From NCBI GenBank assembly GCA_964530225.1, contig CAZHBA010000044.1, positions 1 to 35,090 of the forward strand: a stretch of 35,090 nucleotides of DNA. The letters run 5' to 3'. Each line of letters opens with the position of its first letter. The stretch's first letter is position 1. Both the position numbers and the translations under genes were made by a program. Shown in pieces: positions 15,329-24,929 of the stretch. This DNA comes from CAZHBA01 sp964530225. Lineage in GTDB: Bacteria > Pseudomonadota > Alphaproteobacteria > UBA6615. The notes below the pieces were generated by a model. That model was not told the DNA's origin. It made no database searches and worked only from the letters and a program-made list of their open reading frames with translations.

Positions 15329-16221
15329 CCGGCTCCCCACAACTTACCGAAGCGCTCGGCACGGCTACCGCCGCCGTTGAAGAAACCTTGACGGCGCTGT
15401 TGACGCCGCGGAACCCGGCGGCCCCCCGGCTATGGAAGGCGATGCGTTACGCGGTTCTGTCAGGCGGCAAACGCCTGCGGCCTTTTTTTGTCCTACGGTC
15501 GGCGAGCATGTGCGGTGTGTCGGGCGAACCGGCACTGCGGGCGGCAGCGGCGATCGAAATGATCCACGCCTATTCGCTGGCGCATGACGATCTGCCGGTG
15601 ATGGACGATGACGATTTGCGCCGCGGCCAGCCGACGGTGCATCGCCAGTTCGACGAGGCGACGGCGATCCTCGCCGGCGACGCGTTGCAGACCTTGGCCT
15701 TCGAAGTGCTGTCCGATTTGGCGACCCATCCATTGGCTAATGTGCGTTCTGAACTTATCGGCGCTTTGACCCAGGCAGCTGGTGCCGCCGGCATGGCCGG
15801 TGGCCAAATGCTCGATCTGAATGCCGCCGACACGGACTGGAACGCATCGGCGGTCCAACAGCTCCAGTCGCTGAAAACCGCCGCTCTGTTCGCCTGTGCC
15901 TGCGAAATGGGGGCGATTCTTGGCGAGGCACCGGTCGAACAACGCGCCGCGCTACGGGTGTTTGGGCTCAATTTCGGCCTCGCCTTTCAAATCACTGACG
16001 ACTTGTTGGACGCCACCGGTGACGCCGCTAAGGCCGGTAAAGCGGTGGGCAAGGACACCGCCCAGGGCAAGGCGACCTTGGTCGAGCTTGAGGGCGTTGA
16101 GGGTGCCCGCGTCGCCGCTGCACGTTTTTGCCACAATGCTGTGGATTCACTTGATTTATATGGTGAGAAAGCGGACTTATTACGCGAAGTAGCGCGCAGC
16201 GTTACGGACCGGTGCAGTTAA
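15325..16221 (+). CDS. ispA: polyprenyl (farnesyl/geranylgeranyl) diphosphate synthase
   Basis: The 298-residue product carries both aspartate-rich motifs of trans-prenyltransferases: the first, DDLPVMDDDDLRRG, and the second, DDLLD in FQITDDLLDATGD, plus GGKRLRPFF for substrate phosphate binding. It condenses IPP with allylic diphosphates to farnesyl or longer chains, using products of the pathway started by dxs next door. The TTG at 15325 is chosen because it overlaps the xseB stop codon, has AGAGG nearby, and gives the usual length; the frame is open further upstream inside xseB, but that part is not family-like. The gene is 36 bases before dxs. Confidence 0.95.
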   Translation: MTGSPQLTEALGTATAAVEETLTALLTPRNPAAPRLWKAMRYAVLSGGKRLRPFFVLRSASMCGVSGEPALRAAAAIEMIHAYSLAHDDLPVMDDDDLRRGQPTVHRQFDEATAILAGDALQTLAFEVLSDLATHPLANVRSELIGALTQAAGAAGMAGGQMLDLNAADTDWNASAVQQLQSLKTAALFACACEMGAILGEAPVEQRAALRVFGLNFGLAFQITDDLLDATGDAAKAGKAVGKDTAQGKATLVELEGVEGARVAAARFCHNAVDSLDLYGEKADLLREVARSVTDRCS

Positions 16222-16257
16222 GGGTAGCGACCCCATATAGTTGCAGGGGAAAGACTG

Positions 16258-18180
16258 TTGAGCGACCACTCCAAGACACCGTTGTTGGACCGTGTGAACG
16301 TGCCCGCCGACCTGCGGGACTTTGCGGTTGACCAGTTGAAGCAGTTGGTCGATGAATTGCGCCAGGAGACCATCGACACGGTTTCGATCACCGGCGGTCA
16401 TCTGGGTGCCGGTCTTGGCGTGGTCGAGCTTACGGTGGCGCTGCACCATGTGTTTGATACCCCCAGGGATCGCTTGATCTGGGACGTTAGCCATCAGGCT
16501 TACCCCCATAAAATATTGACAGGCCGCCGCGACCGTATCCGCACGTTGCGCCAGGGCGGCGGCCTGTCGGGTTTCACCCGCCGGGTCGAAAGCGAGTTCG
16601 ACCCATTTGGCGCGGCCCATAGCTCGACTTCCATATCCGCTGGGTTGGGCATGGCAGTGGCGCGCGATCTGTCGGGCGGCGCCAAAAACGTCATCGCCGT
16701 TATCGGCGACGGTGCCATGAGCGCCGGTATGGCCTATGAAGCGATGAATAATGCCGGGTCCATGGACAGTCGGCTCGTTGTCGTCCTGAACGACAACGAT
16801 ATGTCGATCGCGCCGGCGGTCGGTGCCATGAGCGCCTATCTATCACGCCTGATCTCGTCGAAGGGCTACCGCTCGTTGCGCCGGGTCGCCAAGGAAATGG
16901 CGCACCATTTCCCCAAAAGCCTTGAGCAGGCGGCGCGCCGGGCGGAGGAGTACGCCCGCGGCTTCGTCACCGGTGGTACGTTGTTCGAAGAGATGGGCTT
17001 CTATTACATTGGCCCGATCGACGGCCACAACATCGACCATTTACTGCCGATCCTGCGCAACGTGCGCGACAGCAGGCAGACGGGGCCGGTGTTGGTCCAT
17101 GTAGTCACGCAAAAGGGCAAGGGCTTCGAGTCCGACCGCGGCGCTGGCGAGAAATACCACAGCATCGGCAAATTTGATCTGGTCACCGGCGCCCAAGCCC
17201 AATCGAAGCCGACGGCACCGAGCTACACGAATGTGTTCGCCGACAGCTTGATCGCCGAAGCGGAGAAGGACGGCCGCGTTGTCGCCATCACCGCCGCGAT
17301 GCCCTCGGGTACCGGTCTCGATAAGTTTAGTCAACGGTTTCCCGGGCGCTGTTTCGATGTCGGTATCGCCGAGCAGCATGCGGTCACCTTTGCCGCCGGC
17401 ATGGCGTCCGAGGGATACCGGCCGTTCGTGACGATCTACTCGACCTTCCTGCAGCGGGCCTATGATCAGATCGTCCATGACGTCGCCATTCAGAAACTGC
17501 CGGTGCGCTTTGCCATCGACCGCGCCGGTCTGGTCGGCGCCGACGGCGCGACCCATCATGGCTCGTTCGACATTACCTATCTGGCCTGCCTGCCGGACTT
17601 CGTTTTGATGGCTGCCGCCGATGAGGCGGAACTGGTGCATATGGTGGCGACCGCTGCCTCCATCGACGATCGGCCGTCGGCTTTCCGCTATCCGCGCGGC
17701 GAAGGCGAAGGTGTGGATTTGCCAGTTGAGGGCGTGGCGTTGGACATCGGCAGGGGCCGGGTACTCCGCAAGGGTACCGCAGTAGCGTTACTCTCCTATG
17801 GCGGACGCCTAGGCGAATGTCTGAAAGCCGCCGAAGAACTTGCGGCGCACGGCCTGTTGACGACGGTTGCAGATGCCCGTTTTGCCAAACCGCTGGATGA
17901 GGATCTGGTGCACCGCTTGGCGTGTGAGCACGAAGTATTGATCACGATCGAAGAAGGCTCTATCGGTGGTTTCGCTACCCAGGTGATGACTAGTCTGGCG
18001 CGCGGCAGCTTACTCGATAGCGGCCTAAAATTCCGGCCGATGACCATTCCCGACCGCTTCATCGACCACGACACGCCGGCCAATCAATATGCGCAAGTTG
18101 GCCTGTCGGCGCCCGATATCGTTGCCACCGCCTTGTGTGCGCTGGGCCGTGAAGACGAGGTTTTGCCGGCGCGGGCGTAA
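16258..18180 (+). CDS. dxs: 1-deoxy-D-xylulose-5-phosphate synthase
   Basis: The 640-residue enzyme makes DXP from pyruvate and glyceraldehyde 3-phosphate, the first step of the MEP isoprenoid pathway, using thiamine diphosphate. Visible motifs are SVSITGGHLGAGLG-like N-terminus, His79 in WDVSHQAYPHKILTGRR, the TPP/Mg motif VIGDGAMSAGMAYEAMNNA (GDG at 150-152), catalytic Glu372 in VGIAEQHAVTFAAG, and DRAGLVGADGATHHGSFD. The length is typical. The start is a TTG with GGGGA upstream. It shares the run xseB-ispA-dxs; in related genomes tlyA usually follows, whereas here an alpha/beta hydrolase and two HyuA/HyuB-like genes come between. Confidence 0.97.
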   Translation: MSDHSKTPLLDRVNVPADLRDFAVDQLKQLVDELRQETIDTVSITGGHLGAGLGVVELTVALHHVFDTPRDRLIWDVSHQAYPHKILTGRRDRIRTLRQGGGLSGFTRRVESEFDPFGAAHSSTSISAGLGMAVARDLSGGAKNVIAVIGDGAMSAGMAYEAMNNAGSMDSRLVVVLNDNDMSIAPAVGAMSAYLSRLISSKGYRSLRRVAKEMAHHFPKSLEQAARRAEEYARGFVTGGTLFEEMGFYYIGPIDGHNIDHLLPILRNVRDSRQTGPVLVHVVTQKGKGFESDRGAGEKYHSIGKFDLVTGAQAQSKPTAPSYTNVFADSLIAEAEKDGRVVAITAAMPSGTGLDKFSQRFPGRCFDVGIAEQHAVTFAAGMASEGYRPFVTIYSTFLQRAYDQIVHDVAIQKLPVRFAIDRAGLVGADGATHHGSFDITYLACLPDFVLMAAADEAELVHMVATAASIDDRPSAFRYPRGEGEGVDLPVEGVALDIGRGRVLRKGTAVALLSYGGRLGECLKAAEELAAHGLLTTVADARFAKPLDEDLVHRLACEHEVLITIEEGSIGGFATQVMTSLARGSLLDSGLKFRPMTIPDRFIDHDTPANQYAQVGLSAPDIVATALCALGREDEVLPARA

Positions 18181-18212
18181 ACCCAGCCGTGCGATATAGG
18201 GATGCTTCGATT

Positions 18213-18911
18213 GTGAGTAGCCAAAATCTGATTCTGGTTCCGGGCCTAATTTGCGACGACGAGGTTTGGGCCTACGCGCAGGGACATCTGTCGGAAGTCA
18301 CCAACTGTTGGACAGTACCCGCCGATGAGGCCGACACCATGCAAGGCCTGGCGCAAGCCGTTCTCGAGAACGCGCCGGAAACGTTCGCCATCGCGGGCTT
18401 TTCCATGGGCGGCTACGTTGCGATGGAGGTTCTACGGCAGGCGCCTGGCCGCGTTACCCGTATCGCCCTGCTGGATACCTCGTCGCGCGGCGACACGCCG
18501 GAGAAAGCTGCCGGCCGCCATGCGGCGATCGCCGATTGCGAAGAGGGCCGCTTCGAGGACCTGCTCGCACGCTTTGTGCCGTTATTACTGCATCCCGATC
18601 GCATGGCGGAGCCGCTGGCCGAAAAGGTCCGCGCTATGGGTAACCGGGTGGGTCCCGAACTTTTCGCCCGGCGTCATCGGGCCATGCTAATGCGCAGTGA
18701 TGGTCGCGAGTTGCTGGCGGGTTGCGGCATCCCGGTGCGGGCCATCTGCGGCCGGTCGGATGCACTGACCTCGGTCGAGGAGCATGAGGAAATAGCAGAT
18801 CTAGCGCCGCGCGGACGGTTGTCGATAATCGAGGATTGCGGGCACATGCCGCCGCTGGAAAGACCCCAGGCCGCAACGGCGCTATTGCGCGATTGGCTGC
18901 TTTACGACTGA
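18213..18911 (+). CDS. alpha/beta hydrolase
   Basis: The roughly 232-residue product has the alpha/beta-hydrolase fold pattern: a beta strand into an oxyanion-type LILVPGLICDD, the nucleophile elbow AGFSMGGYVA (Ser64 from the chosen start), a late acid in CGRSDALTS (Asp183) and the catalytic His in EDCGHMPPLERP (His211). A cytoplasmic esterase or C-C hydrolase role is likely; the substrate is unknown. I chose the GTG at 18213 because AGGGA lies suitably upstream; a GTG at 18189 gives eight more residues but has no ribosome binding site. It lies 32 bases after dxs and 49 bases before the HyuA-like gene, so it probably belongs functionally with the following pair. Confidence 0.85.
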   Translation: MSSQNLILVPGLICDDEVWAYAQGHLSEVTNCWTVPADEADTMQGLAQAVLENAPETFAIAGFSMGGYVAMEVLRQAPGRVTRIALLDTSSRGDTPEKAAGRHAAIADCEEGRFEDLLARFVPLLLHPDRMAEPLAEKVRAMGNRVGPELFARRHRAMLMRSDGRELLAGCGIPVRAICGRSDALTSVEEHEEIADLAPRGRLSIIEDCGHMPPLERPQAATALLRDWLLYD

Positions 18912-18960
18912 ATAGTCGCCAATAAAAAAATATCGAGGGGATAAGGGGGAGGAACTGTTA

Positions 18961-21000
18961 ATGTCCCATCGTTTAGCGGTCGATATCGGCGGTACCTTCG
19001 TTGATGCCATCGTCTTCGATACCGAAACGGGCGCGCTGCGCCTCGAAAAGGAGTTCAACACGCCCGACGACGCTTCGCGGGGTGTAATGAACGCTATTGA
19101 TCGGCTCGATATGAGCCTCGACGAGGCCGAGACCTTCGTGCACGGTACTACGCTGGGCCTCAATACGGTCCTCGAACGCAAGGGTGCGCCAACCGGCATC
19201 ATCACCAACGAAGGCTTTGAGGATATCTTCGAGATCGGCCGCTACGACCGGCCGCGCGAGAAGATGTACATGCTTACTTATGATGACCCGCCCGTGCTGG
19301 TCCGCAAGCGCTACCGGCTCGGCGTGCCGGGCCGTCTAAGTGCTCAGGGCGATGAGTTAGTTCCCCTTGACGAAGACGCCGTGCGCGCCGCGGCGAAGCA
19401 GCTTATTGAAGCGCAGGGCCGTACGTCGATCGTGGTGTGTTATCTGCACGCCTATCGCAACCCGGTACACGAGCAGCGCACCAGAGCGATTATCGAGGAG
19501 ATGTATCCCAGCGTGCCGGTATCGGCGTCGTCCGACATCGTGCGCGAGTATCGCGAGTACGAGCGCACCAGTACGACCGTCGTTAACGCCTACGTGAAAC
19601 CAATTTTCGGTACCTACATTTCTGGGCTGGAAAAAAACCTGGCGGGCGCCGGTTTCGACGGTGCCTTCTACGTCACCCGGTCGGGCGGCGGCGCGTTGCG
19701 CGCCCACGATTCTGCCGATGTACCAGTGCATACGATTTTTTCCGGCCCCGCCGGTGGCCTGATTGGCACGGTCGCCTTGTCAGAATTGACCGGCCGGCCC
19801 AACTTGATTGCCGTCGATATGGGCGGCACGTCGACCGACGCCTGCGTCGTTCACGGTGGCACGCCGACGCTGCGCTACGAGGTGGCGCTGGAACGCTTGC
19901 CGCTGATGATCCCGACCTACGATATCAACACCATCGGCGCTGGTGGCGGCTCCATCGCCCGTGCCGAGGACGGCCTGCTACGAGTTGGTCCGCAGTCTGC
20001 CGGCGCATCGCCGGGGCCCGTTTGTTACGGGCGAAGCGGCATCGAGCCGACCTTTACCGATGCGGCGCTGACCATGGGCTATCTCGATCCGGTGCAATTC
20101 CTCGGTGGCGAGATGATCCTGGCGGCCGATGCTGCCGAAGTGGCGGTGCGCGACAAGGTCGCCGATCCGCTGGGGCTAGACGTCATATCTGCATGCCGCG
20201 GTATCTTCGAAGTATTGCTGGCTAAGACCGTCAGCGCAGTGCGCGAAATTACCGTGCAAGAGGGCCTCGATCCACGCGAATTCGCTATGCTGGCGTTCGG
20301 CGGCGCCGGGCCGATGTTCGTACCCTTGGTCGGCCGCGAGCTCGGCGTCAAGGAGGTGATCGTGCCGCAGGCACCCTCGGTATTTTCCGCCTGGGGCATG
20401 CTGATGACCGATATCGTCGAGGAATACAGCCAGACGATTCTAACCCTGCTCGACGATCTCAACATGGCGAGTCTGGCCGATGCCACCGGACAATTAGAGA
20501 GCCAAGCCGAAGGCGGGTTGGCTGATGGCGGCTTTGCGCCCGAGGCCCGGCTGATCGAGCGCTCGGCGGAGATGCGCTATTTTGGCCAGGAGCATAGCCT
20601 CGAAGTGTCGATCGACGGCGTTGCTTCCCTCGATGAAGTGCGAGCCCGCTTCGATGAAGCCCATACCCGCCGTTATGGCCACCAGATGGGCGATCCGGTG
20701 CAGTTGGTAAATATCCGCGTGCGCGGCATCGGCCGCGAGACCAAGCCCGAGTTGCCCGAGATCGCCCAGCGCGACGGGGTTGGGCCGGATCCCACCGGTA
20801 CGCGGCAGGCTTACTGCTTTGCTGCTGGCGGGAGCGCGCCGTTCGCGGTCTATAGGCGGGATGATCTTCGCGCCGGAGATGTGATTGCCGGGCCGGCAAT
20901 CGTCGAAGAGGCGACGACAACCATCATCTTTTTCTCCGATCAGTTAGCCAACGTCGATAAATTTGGTCAACTCGTGATCAGTCAGGAGGCATCGTCATGA
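18961..21000 (+). CDS. hydantoinase/oxoprolinase family protein, subunit A (HyuA-like)
   Basis: The 679-residue protein has the ASKHA-type nucleotide-binding pattern of HyuA/AcxA-type subunits: DIGGTFVDAIVFD at the N-terminus, HGTTLGLNTVLERKGAPTG (about 61-80), SGPAGGLIGT, AVDMGGTSTDACVV, GAGGGSIA and FGGAGPMFVP. Such subunits, with subunit B, carry out ATP-dependent ring opening (N-methylhydantoin, 5-oxoproline) or ATP-dependent carboxylation (acetone, acetophenone). The sequence does not say which. A strong ribosome binding site (gggggagg) precedes the ATG. The stop codon overlaps the start of the B gene by four bases (ATGA), indicating a complex. The absence of a small third subunit argues mildly against an acetone carboxylase. 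Confidence 0.92.
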   Translation: MSHRLAVDIGGTFVDAIVFDTETGALRLEKEFNTPDDASRGVMNAIDRLDMSLDEAETFVHGTTLGLNTVLERKGAPTGIITNEGFEDIFEIGRYDRPREKMYMLTYDDPPVLVRKRYRLGVPGRLSAQGDELVPLDEDAVRAAAKQLIEAQGRTSIVVCYLHAYRNPVHEQRTRAIIEEMYPSVPVSASSDIVREYREYERTSTTVVNAYVKPIFGTYISGLEKNLAGAGFDGAFYVTRSGGGALRAHDSADVPVHTIFSGPAGGLIGTVALSELTGRPNLIAVDMGGTSTDACVVHGGTPTLRYEVALERLPLMIPTYDINTIGAGGGSIARAEDGLLRVGPQSAGASPGPVCYGRSGIEPTFTDAALTMGYLDPVQFLGGEMILAADAAEVAVRDKVADPLGLDVISACRGIFEVLLAKTVSAVREITVQEGLDPREFAMLAFGGAGPMFVPLVGRELGVKEVIVPQAPSVFSAWGMLMTDIVEEYSQTILTLLDDLNMASLADATGQLESQAEGGLADGGFAPEARLIERSAEMRYFGQEHSLEVSIDGVASLDEVRARFDEAHTRRYGHQMGDPVQLVNIRVRGIGRETKPELPEIAQRDGVGPDPTGTRQAYCFAAGGSAPFAVYRRDDLRAGDVIAGPAIVEEATTTIIFFSDQLANVDKFGQLVISQEASS

Positions 21001-22850
21001 GCCCGCGTAATGTGTATCCCCGTGCACCGGAAGGCGCCGCCGGCGGCCCGCGCGGCGATGGTTCCGCGGTCGATGCCGCGACTGTCGAGGTGATCCGCCA
21101 TTATCTGGTGTCGGCGGCAAGCGAGATGGAGCGCACGCTGGTGCGCACGGCCTATTCGACAATCATCTACGAGATCAACGATTTTGGCCTGTCGATCTTC
21201 GACCGCAATCTCAACCTACTGGCCGATTCCACCGGCTTGCCGGTGTTCCTCGGTGCCAACGAGTACGCCGTCAAAAAGACCTTTGAGCTGGGCTGTTTTG
21301 ATGATTTAGGCCCAGGCGACGTGGTGATGATGAACGTCTCCTACATTACTGGCGCCCACACTAACGACGGCATTCTGGTGCGCGGCGCGTTTCACGACGG
21401 CACGCTTGTCGCCTACACTTGCGTGCGTGCACACTGGACCGACATCGGCGGCAAAGACCCCGGCTACATCCTTGATTCGACATCGATCCACCAGGAAGGT
21501 CTGATGATCCCCGGGATCAAAATCTTCGAGGCGGGCGAACCAAACGAGGCGGTCTTACAGATCATGCGCGCCAACTCGCGCGCACCGATCACCATCATGG
21601 GCGACATGAACGCCGAGGTGGCGTCCTTACGCGTCGGCTGCCAGCGAGTCGAGGAGCTCTATGCTAAATACGGTGAGGCGACGGTTGAGGGGGCAATCGA
21701 ACGCTTCCTCGATGTCGGCGAGGAGCAGACCCGCGCCGCGCTGAAGGAGCTGCCAAAAGGCACTTGGGAAGCCGAAAACTGGATGGATAATGACGGCGTC
21801 GAGCTCGACCGGCTGGTGCGGGTCCATGTCGCGGTTACCATCGACGACGAGGGCATCGCCATGGATTTCTCGGGCTCCGACGCCGCCGTGCGTGGGCCAA
21901 TCAATCTCGCCATCGGCATGACCCACGCAACCTGCCGTATCGTCTTCAAGTCGCTGACCACGCCGAACGAGCCAACCAATGGCGGCCAGTTCCGCCCGCT
22001 GCGGGTGATCGCGCCCGAGGGCAATCTGTTCCATGCGGTCTATCCCTCGCCGGTGTTTACTATCTGGGCCAGCGTGATGGCGATGGAGACGATCTATAAG
22101 GCATTGGCTGAGGCGATGCCAGAGGCGATCCCAGCCAGCTCGGGCGGTGATCTTGGCGATCCTGGCTTCTATGGCGTTGAGCCCTACACGAAACGTCAGG
22201 TCTGGCACCAGACCAACGCTGGCGTCGGCTGGGGTGCGCGCGCCGATTCCGACGGTATGAATGCGGTCCACCACGTCTCCCAGTGTACGCTGAAAAATGT
22301 ACCGGTCGAAGTGTTGGAAGCGCGTCTGCCGGTGATGGTCACGCGCGCCGGCCTACGCCAGGATTCAGGCGGGCCCGGCCGCAACCGGGGCGGGCTTGGC
22401 ACCGTGCGCGACTTCCACTTCCTCGATTCTTTCGGGGCGCTAACCATCGTCAAGAAATCGAAAACGCCAGGCTGGGGGCTCGAAGGGGGTCAACCGGGGC
22501 CGAAGAACGTCGCCATCCTGAAGCCCAACCCAGACGATCCGGATTGGCAGGAACGCTGGCAGCGCGATGTTATCGTCTACTCAGACAATGATGAAGTATG
22601 GGGCAATACCGACCCAACACAGAAACATGCTGGTATGTACCGAGGCGAATTTGGGCCAGGCGACGAAATTCTCTACCTCGCCGATGGTGGTGGTGGTTAT
22701 GGCAACCCCTTCGAACGCAACCCAGAAAGCGTCCGCGACGATGTGATTGACGGCTACGTATCGCGCGAAGCCGCACAGCACGATTATGGCGTGGCGCTTA
22801 CCGGGGAACTCGAGATCGACTGGGACGAGACAAAACACCTGCGCTCCTGA
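20997..22850 (+). CDS. hydantoinase/oxoprolinase family protein, subunit B (HyuB-like)
   Basis: The 617-residue product shows the HyuB pattern: VEVIRHYLVSAASEMERTLV near the N-terminus, SIFDRNLNLLADSTG, the conserved ANSRAPITIMGDMNAEVAS region, DFSGSDAAVRGPINL, and GGPGRNRGGLG with DGGGGYGNPFERNPE near the end. It is the partner of the HyuA-like subunit and its start overlaps that gene by four bases. An N-terminal extension of about 25 Gly/Ala/Pro-rich residues precedes the domain, which may be a slight overprediction or a linker; no better downstream start is evident. The pair sits between dxs and tlyA, which are normally neighbours. Confidence 0.92.
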   Translation: MSPRNVYPRAPEGAAGGPRGDGSAVDAATVEVIRHYLVSAASEMERTLVRTAYSTIIYEINDFGLSIFDRNLNLLADSTGLPVFLGANEYAVKKTFELGCFDDLGPGDVVMMNVSYITGAHTNDGILVRGAFHDGTLVAYTCVRAHWTDIGGKDPGYILDSTSIHQEGLMIPGIKIFEAGEPNEAVLQIMRANSRAPITIMGDMNAEVASLRVGCQRVEELYAKYGEATVEGAIERFLDVGEEQTRAALKELPKGTWEAENWMDNDGVELDRLVRVHVAVTIDDEGIAMDFSGSDAAVRGPINLAIGMTHATCRIVFKSLTTPNEPTNGGQFRPLRVIAPEGNLFHAVYPSPVFTIWASVMAMETIYKALAEAMPEAIPASSGGDLGDPGFYGVEPYTKRQVWHQTNAGVGWGARADSDGMNAVHHVSQCTLKNVPVEVLEARLPVMVTRAGLRQDSGGPGRNRGGLGTVRDFHFLDSFGALTIVKKSKTPGWGLEGGQPGPKNVAILKPNPDDPDWQERWQRDVIVYSDNDEVWGNTDPTQKHAGMYRGEFGPGDEILYLADGGGGYGNPFERNPESVRDDVIDGYVSREAAQHDYGVALTGELEIDWDETKHLRS

Positions 22851-22875
22851 CGCGGTTACGTGCTACATCGGGGTG

Positions 22876-23622
22876 ATGGCACAGCAATCAAAATTCCGCG
22901 CCGATATAGCGCTGGTTGACCGCGGGCTGGTGGAGAGCCGCAGCCGCGCGCAGGCGCTGATCCTCGCTGGCAAGGTATTCTCGGGCGAGCACCGCGTCGA
23001 GAAGGCTGGCGAAAACGTGAAAGACGATGCGCCGCTGGAGGTGCGCGGCCAGGACCATCCCTGGGTCAGCCGCGGCGGTCTCAAGCTCGACCACGCGCTG
23101 ACCGAATTTGAAATTGACCTGGCCGGTGCGGTGTGCCTCGATATCGGCGCCTCGACCGGAGGCTTCACCGATGTGCTATTGGCGCGCGGTGCGTCGCGGG
23201 TCTACGCCGTTGATGTGGGTCACGGCCAGTTCGCCTGGAAGCTGCGCAACGACGCGCGGGTGGTGGTGCTGGAGCGCACTAACGCGCGCTATCTTACCGC
23301 CGCCAAGGTGCCCGAGCCGGTCGATATCATCGTTTGCGACGCCAGCTTCATTGGCCTCGAAACCATCCTGCCGGCACCGTTGGAGTTGGCCGCGCCGGGC
23401 GCGCAAATGGTCGCGCTAATCAAGCCGCAGTTTGAGGTTGGCAAGGGCCAGGTCGGCAAGGGTGGGGTGGTTCGCGACCCGGCGCAGCACGAGGCGGTGT
23501 GCACGCGTATCCGCGGCTGGCTCGACGATTTGCCGGACTGGACGGTGCTCGACGTGATTGAAAGCCCGATCACCGGCCCGGAAGGCAACGTGGAATTTCT
23601 TATCGCCGTTATTCATGACTAG
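22876..23622 (+). CDS. tlyA: TlyA-family rRNA (2'-O-ribose) methyltransferase
   Basis: The 248-residue protein has an N-terminal S4 RNA-binding domain (RADIALVDRGLVESRSRAQA) and a FtsJ/RrmJ-type SAM methyltransferase domain with CLDIGASTGGFTDVLLARGA and IIVCDASFIGLETILPAPLE. TlyA enzymes methylate 16S and/or 23S rRNA cytidines; the same family is also annotated as hemolysin. The ATG at 22876 begins with family-like MAQQSKFRADI; a GTG lies directly before it, and the frame is open to 22747 inside the preceding gene but that part is not family-like. It is followed after three bases by the next RNA methyltransferase, a conserved pairing. Confidence 0.94.
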   Translation: MAQQSKFRADIALVDRGLVESRSRAQALILAGKVFSGEHRVEKAGENVKDDAPLEVRGQDHPWVSRGGLKLDHALTEFEIDLAGAVCLDIGASTGGFTDVLLARGASRVYAVDVGHGQFAWKLRNDARVVVLERTNARYLTAAKVPEPVDIIVCDASFIGLETILPAPLELAAPGAQMVALIKPQFEVGKGQVGKGGVVRDPAQHEAVCTRIRGWLDDLPDWTVLDVIESPITGPEGNVEFLIAVIHD

Positions 23623-23625
23623 GCC

Positions 23626-24924
23626 ATGATTGATGCCGGCGCAGAAATTGACGTGGTCATCGATCGTCTCGGTGCCCGCGGCGACGGCATCGCCGCTGCG
23701 CCGGGCGGCCTGCTCTATGTGCCGTTGGCGCTACCAGGCGAGCGGGTACGCGTAAAGCCCGGCGCAAAACGCGGGGAGGGCCGGGCCGCAGAACTTGTAG
23801 AGATTAGCGAACCATCCGCGAACCGCATCGCGCCGCCGTGTCAGCATTTCGGCGAGTGCGGCGGCTGCAGTGCCCAGCATCTGGCCGAAGCTGCCTATCT
23901 CGACTGGAAGCGCGAACTCGTCGTGACGGCACTGGCACGTCAGGGTATCGACGGCGCAATCGTCGAACTCGTGGTGGCGATACCAACGGGCGACCGGCGG
24001 CGGGCGGAACTCGCGGCGCTGCGCCTGCGTGGTCGCCACGGTGCGACCTTGCTCGGATTCCATGCCCGCGCCAGCAATAAGATCGTTGATCTCACCGAGT
24101 GCATGGTACTGCGCCCCGCGTTGCAGAACCTAACCGAGCCATTGCGCGAGGTCTTGGCACAAGTTCTCGAACCCGGTAGCGGCTGCGATGTCTTGCTCAC
24201 CGAGGTGGCGTTAGGGATCGATCTGTTGATTACCGCTAAAATACCGCCGCGGCCGAAACAGATGCTGACACTCGCTGCTTTTGCCGAAGAGAGTAATGTG
24301 GCGCGAATTTTCTGGACGTCGGTGCGTGACGGACTCGATCTGGTGGCTCAGCGCGTGCCGCTGGCGGTCGAGATCAGTGGTGTTACGGTGGCGTTACCGC
24401 CGGGCGCGTTCCTGCAGGCCAGCGCCGAGGCCGAGCAGGTGATGGCTACGCTAGTCATCGAAAATTTAGGTGATTTACCGCCACGCGCGCGGGTCGCTGA
24501 CCTCTTTGCCGGTCTCGGCACCTTCGCGTTGCCCATCGCCGCGGCCGGTGTGCGCGTTCATGCCGTCGACAGCGCCAGCGCGGCGCTCGACGTGCTAGTC
24601 GCCGCCACCGGCGCAGCCGGATTTAGCGGACGCATCACCGCTGAGACCCGTGACCTGTCCGAACGGCCGATGATGGCGGCGGAACTGGCGACCTATCATG
24701 CGGTTGTGTTCGATCCGCCGTGCGCCGGGGCGACGGCGGTAGCGCGCCAACTCGCGGATTCTAAGGTTCCGGTAATAGTTGCGGTTTCGTGCAATCCGGC
24801 GACATTTTCCCGCGACGCGGCGACGCTAATCGAGGGCGGCTACCGTCTCACCCGAATCACCCCGGTCGATCAGTTCGTCTTCACCGGCCACGTCGAATTG
24901 GTCGCCGGCTTCGTGCGCGGCTAA
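23626..24924 (+). CDS. class I RNA m5U methyltransferase (TrmA/RlmD-like)
   Basis: The 432-residue protein starts with a TRAM-like beta-barrel (IDVVIDRLGARGDGIAAAPG), then an iron-sulphur type cysteine set, C72, C78, C81 (CQHFGECGGC) and C159. The SAM domain follows with VADLFAGLGTFALPIAA, FDPPCAGATAV and the catalytic Cys389 in AVSCNPATFSRDA. These enzymes methylate uridine C5 in tRNA or 23S rRNA; the cysteine cluster favours the RlmC/RlmD side over TrmA, but the target is not decided. The ATG follows tlyA by three bases. It converges with the AhpD-like gene, leaving only five bases between stop codons. Confidence 0.93.
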   Translation: MIDAGAEIDVVIDRLGARGDGIAAAPGGLLYVPLALPGERVRVKPGAKRGEGRAAELVEISEPSANRIAPPCQHFGECGGCSAQHLAEAAYLDWKRELVVTALARQGIDGAIVELVVAIPTGDRRRAELAALRLRGRHGATLLGFHARASNKIVDLTECMVLRPALQNLTEPLREVLAQVLEPGSGCDVLLTEVALGIDLLITAKIPPRPKQMLTLAAFAEESNVARIFWTSVRDGLDLVAQRVPLAVEISGVTVALPPGAFLQASAEAEQVMATLVIENLGDLPPRARVADLFAGLGTFALPIAAAGVRVHAVDSASAALDVLVAATGAAGFSGRITAETRDLSERPMMAAELATYHAVVFDPPCAGATAVARQLADSKVPVIVAVSCNPATFSRDAATLIEGGYRLTRITPVDQFVFTGHVELVAGFVRG

Positions 24925-24929
24925 GCTGC

